Source: Vitrella brassicaformis
Taxonomy: Eukaryota; Sar; Vitrellaceae
Length of the DNA stretch: 20,617 bases
Reading direction: 5' to 3'
Assembly: GCA_001179505.1 (NCBI GenBank)
Contig: CDMY01000779.1
Coordinates: 1-20,617 of the forward strand
The notes below the pieces were generated by a model, which was given only the letters and a program-made list of their open reading frames with translations, ran no database searches and had not been told where the DNA came from. The position numbers were made by a program, and so were the translations under genes. Shown in pieces: positions 18,365-20,617 of this stretch. Each line of letters begins with the position of its first letter. Position 1 is the first letter of the stretch.

Positions 18365-19116
18365 TCATGAAAGAGATCCATCAAGGTATAGGACATCCAA
18401 GTGTGACGGTACCAAGGTGGATAGGCGACTGCGGTCTCCGGTAGCTGAGTGATCTTCGCGGGAGTAGTCGAAAACTCGCTTTGGCTGCCGTATCATGAGC
18501 GGTTCTTGATTAGCATCATCTCTGGTGAAGGACGAATCCATAATGGTTTTGGAGTGCAACTTTGTCCACTTACCTTTCTCGCTGGCGCTCGCGCGCTGAG
18601 GGACGAGCCTCCAAGACTTCGGCTCAGGTGAGAATGTGCCAGGAAGCCTGCAAAAGACACAACGCAAGAAGACATCCAGGCAGACAGACAGACAGACAGA
18701 AAGACATACAGACAGATCGACGAGTGACGACGCAGTGGCGAGTCGGCGTTGTTGAAGTCTCCGCAGATATAAAATGGAGGCAGCGATGTCTGACACGCAC
18801 AGAGAGACACAAGACACATGGAGACATGTGTGTATCGGTTCACCTTGATCTGCTTGCTGCCCCTCGTGCGGTGGTCCTCATGCTGTTGGGGCAAGTGGAC
18901 CTTTTGTGATGGTGGCAGCTGCGGCGGGGCGCGGAGGACGACGAAAAGGGCGGATTCGGCGGAGCGGCCACCAGCCGATATGGGCCAGCTCATGCGAGGC
19001 CGGTCGTTGGCTGGGGCCGCTGTTGGCCAATGGGCGAGGACGAAGCCCACCAATGAAGCCCACTGCGAGTTGACGTTGTTGACGAGTCCACAGATATAAA
19101 ATGGAGGCAGCGATGT
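18365..19116 (-). CDS. Hypothetical protein with two SLPPFYICG-module exons, partial
   Basis: Probable exons on the minus strand: 19116-18844 (91 codons), 18789 to about 18732, about 18651-18579, and possibly a reading to the stop at 18365. Exons 1 and 2 both start TSLPPFYICG after a gtg-rich acceptor, then diverge (LVNNVNSQWAS and DFNNADSPL). Exon 1 continues through a Pro-rich region and ends QIK at a GTGAAC donor. Exon 3 (FLAHSHLSRSLGG, ending APARK) is bounded by a TTTTGCAG acceptor and a perfect GTAAGT donor and joins in phase. No family or TM helix is recognised. The 5' end is not defined; the SFP-type signal exon near 19430 may belong to it. Confidence 0.4.
18760..18830 (-). repeat. 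SLPxFYICG module, copy 2
   Basis: On the plus strand, gatataaaatggaggcagcg begins at about 18766; it is followed by tgacacgcacagag and a catggagacatg hairpin. Very close to copies 1 and 3. Confidence 0.9.
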
Positions 19117-19140
19117 CTGAAGGCACATGGAGACACAAAC
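19080..19140 (-). repeat. SLPxFYICG module, copy 3
   Basis: On the plus strand, gatataaaatggaggcagcg begins at about 19093, preceded by gttgacgagtcc as in copy 1. The flank beyond the acceptor is shortened relative to copies 1 and 2. Confidence 0.9.
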
Positions 19141-19366
19141 GTGTGTCTCAGTCGGGAGATAGACATTCCCGCTTGCCTGCTGACGGCTCACCCCTTGTGG
19201 TCTCCCAGTCACAACTCAGACAGACACGGGCGGGCAGCCGCCCAACGTTTACGTGTTCAGGACGATTCGCTGAATGCTGCAAAAAAGGACGGACGGCATG
19301 AGATACTTACCATCAACGTGCAGATGCATCTCATCCACGCTGTTCAGTGGTCCGCTGTGTGTTCTT

Positions 19367-19890
19367 ACGTGAAGGTGATAGCCGCAAGGGCCAGTGCCCC
19401 GACGAAAACGAGCGAACGAACGAGTTCCATGACTGTTGCCTCAGGTCCCAATCCCGAATAAAGTCGATTTGAGATGGGCGACTGCGGTGGGATGCCCTCT
19501 CGGTCGCCCACATGCCGGTGGTCAGCAGCCGTTCCCTGGTGCACAACGACTTCCCCGTCTGCCGTCGGTGCGGGGGCTTGTTGGCGTCCGGGTTCGGGCA
19601 TGAGATGTGGCTAGAGTCGGGCGGGTTGTCGGTATTTCCCTCCGCCTTACAGTGTATCCCCGCGATGCCTTGGCAGCAGCGGGCATTCCCTTCCCAGTCT
19701 GGAGCAGACACAACACATACACACGCACTATGGTTGCCGTCCACAGGATCTCTCTCCTTTTTTGTGAATGCATCATGATTTCACCCTCGCAGACCGTCAC
19801 TAAGTGTTGGGGTTGATTTAGCCTGAATGCATAGGCAAACAAGGACGGACGGCATGACATACTTACCATCAACATGCAGATGCATCCCAT
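19367..19890 (-). CDS. Signal-exon cassette, unit 1, with Cys-rich and TM-encoding exons
   Basis: On the minus strand, an ATG at 19890 begins MGCICMLMVSMSC, then SLFAYAF and a donor after VTVCE at 19785. The shared 86-base intron 19784-19699 follows, then an exon reading DWEGNARCCQGIAGIHCKAE in phase. This Cys-rich frame is conserved in unit 2 with mostly synonymous or mild changes (Q/R, I/V, H/Y), which supports it as coding. In another frame of the same stretch, an ORF from ATG 19601 is Pro-rich and ends in a TM-like segment (LVRSLVFVGALALAAITF) at a GTAAGA donor near 19378. That segment is paralogous to the one ending at 18135. The two frames cannot belong to one transcript without an intron between them. 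Function unknown; short secreted or membrane proteins are likely. Confidence 0.4.
19699..19784 (-). repeat. Shared cassette intron, unit 1
   Basis: 86-base intron matching the first intron of the Sushi gene (14367-14450) and the unit 2 intron (17910-17993). Confidence 0.85.
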
Positions 19891-19932
19891 CCATCCCCCA
19901 CATCCGCTGTGCGTCTTCTTACGTCTTGTCTC

Positions 19933-20352
19933 TTATATGACGCGACGCTTGACATCGCACACCACATGGCACACCCCTTGCCACAGCCTGAAACACACAC
20001 GCCCGATGAGTAAATGATGTGGTGCTGTGTGCGTGTGTATGGAAGGGGTCAGGCGGGATCCTCACCAGGCGACGATGAGGGTGGCGAGAATAGCGAAGGC
20101 GCCAACGTCATCGCAAATATCGTCGAAGTCATCATGGATGATGATGTTACATCGGGCGGTGGGCGGCTGTGGGTGCTGCGGGGGCTGCGGGGCGGCTGGC
20201 TGAGGTGGCTCTTGTGGTTTGTCGGGTGAGGTCTTGTGCTGTCTGTCTTGGCGGCGCTTGAGGAACAGCTGCCGCACACGCCGCCTCTCAATACCCAACC
20301 TGACCCAACCTGAAGGAACACCTTTTGTGTGTGCGCCTACGTAGTCCTGCAT
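19933..20352 (-). CDS. Small proline-rich single-TM protein, two exons
   Basis: An exon from ATG 20352 to about 20069 encodes a basic N-terminus (RLGIERRRVRQLFLKRRQ), a Pro/Gln-rich linker (PPQPAAPQPPQHPQPP), an acidic patch (DDFDDICDD) and a hydrophobic stretch (VGAFAILATLIVAW) cut by a GTGAGG donor. A second exon from about 19990 (acceptor gtgtgtttcag) joins in phase, gives WLWQGVCHVVCDVKRRVI and stops at 19933. The hydrophobic part therefore continues over the junction and makes one C-terminal membrane helix, so a tail-anchored arrangement is likely. The downstream sequence begins the leader of the neighbouring unit 1 cassette. No family recognised. The start could lie further upstream if the CAG at 20347-20349 is an acceptor. 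Confidence 0.55.
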
Positions 20353-20617
20353 GTGATTTGTGCATTCCTCACCTTAGTGAAGGGCAGGCATTGCATTGAA
20401 ATGCCCCTACCAACCCACTCTCCGCATTGCTTTTATTGACGACTGCCCATCTCTAGCGAATAAGTCACGTCTCCGTGATGTGCTCCATCTCGAGAGCTCC
20501 GCCCACTCGCTTGGCATAGGTCCTGTGTCGCACAACTTGAAGCTCGATGTCTGCATTGGCACACCTGCAGTGTGATCCTACATATGCATAGGGCAAGAGT
20601 CGAACGTTTCTTGCCTG
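20353..20617. other. Upstream flank at the window end
   Basis: Probable promoter region of the minus-strand gene at 19933-20352. No coding sequence, repeat or RNA gene recognised. Confidence 0.35.

Noticed and set aside
19101-19301. Plus-strand ORF beginning MEAAMSEGTW after a TATAAAA string
   Set aside because: Equivalent ORFs behind the other module copies are short and diverge at once. The minus-strand frame has acceptors and phases that fit, although a promoter role is kept open as a finding.

Overview
The window looks like nuclear DNA of an intron-dense, GC-rich protist. Genes consist of many short exons joined by introns of roughly 60-180 bases with GT...AG ends. The 3' ends of many introns are TG-rich rather than pyrimidine-rich, and simple repeats (TG, CA, CAGA, GGAT) fill introns and spacers. 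Codon use is GC-ending. This style fits a chromerid or other alveolate alga such as Vitrella; that assignment is inference. No rRNA, tRNA, CRISPR array, bacterial operon, phage or transposase gene was recognised. Splice models below were built by hand and tested by reading-phase continuity across every junction.

Left third (1-7488): a large inverted duplication. Gene A (154-2102, +) and its paralogue A' (5537-7488, -) have the same eight exons and face each other around a complete 12-exon PhoD-like metallophosphatase gene (2488-5103, -). Each copy of A carries one frameshift relative to the other, at different places (7 bases in exon 7 of A, 1 base in exon 5 of A').

Middle (7747-11115): two plus-strand genes. 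The first is a type II membrane protein with a SAM-methyltransferase-like lumenal domain (5 exons, 366 aa). The second is a pyridoxal-phosphate enzyme of the D-cysteine desulfhydrase / ACC deaminase type (4 exons, 408 aa). A 1.37-kb repeat-rich spacer with no supported gene follows.

Right half (12490-20352): all supported genes are on the minus strand. The best defined is a secreted or membrane-anchored Sushi/CCP-domain protein with a 60-bp coding minisatellite (12490-14565). Next come a putative small secreted protein, a small hypothetical ORF, a multi-exon putative membrane protein with tandemly duplicated exons (15582-17570 plus an unresolved N-terminus), and partly degenerate related units up to 19890. 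A short proline-rich, single-TM protein lies at 19933-20352. Three of these units share an N-terminal hydrophobic exon plus an almost unchanged first intron, although the exons after that intron are unrelated or only partly related. A second short module (translated SLPxFYICG) recurs three times, with a fourth weaker copy. I consider this reuse of a signal-exon/intron cassette the most unusual feature of the window.
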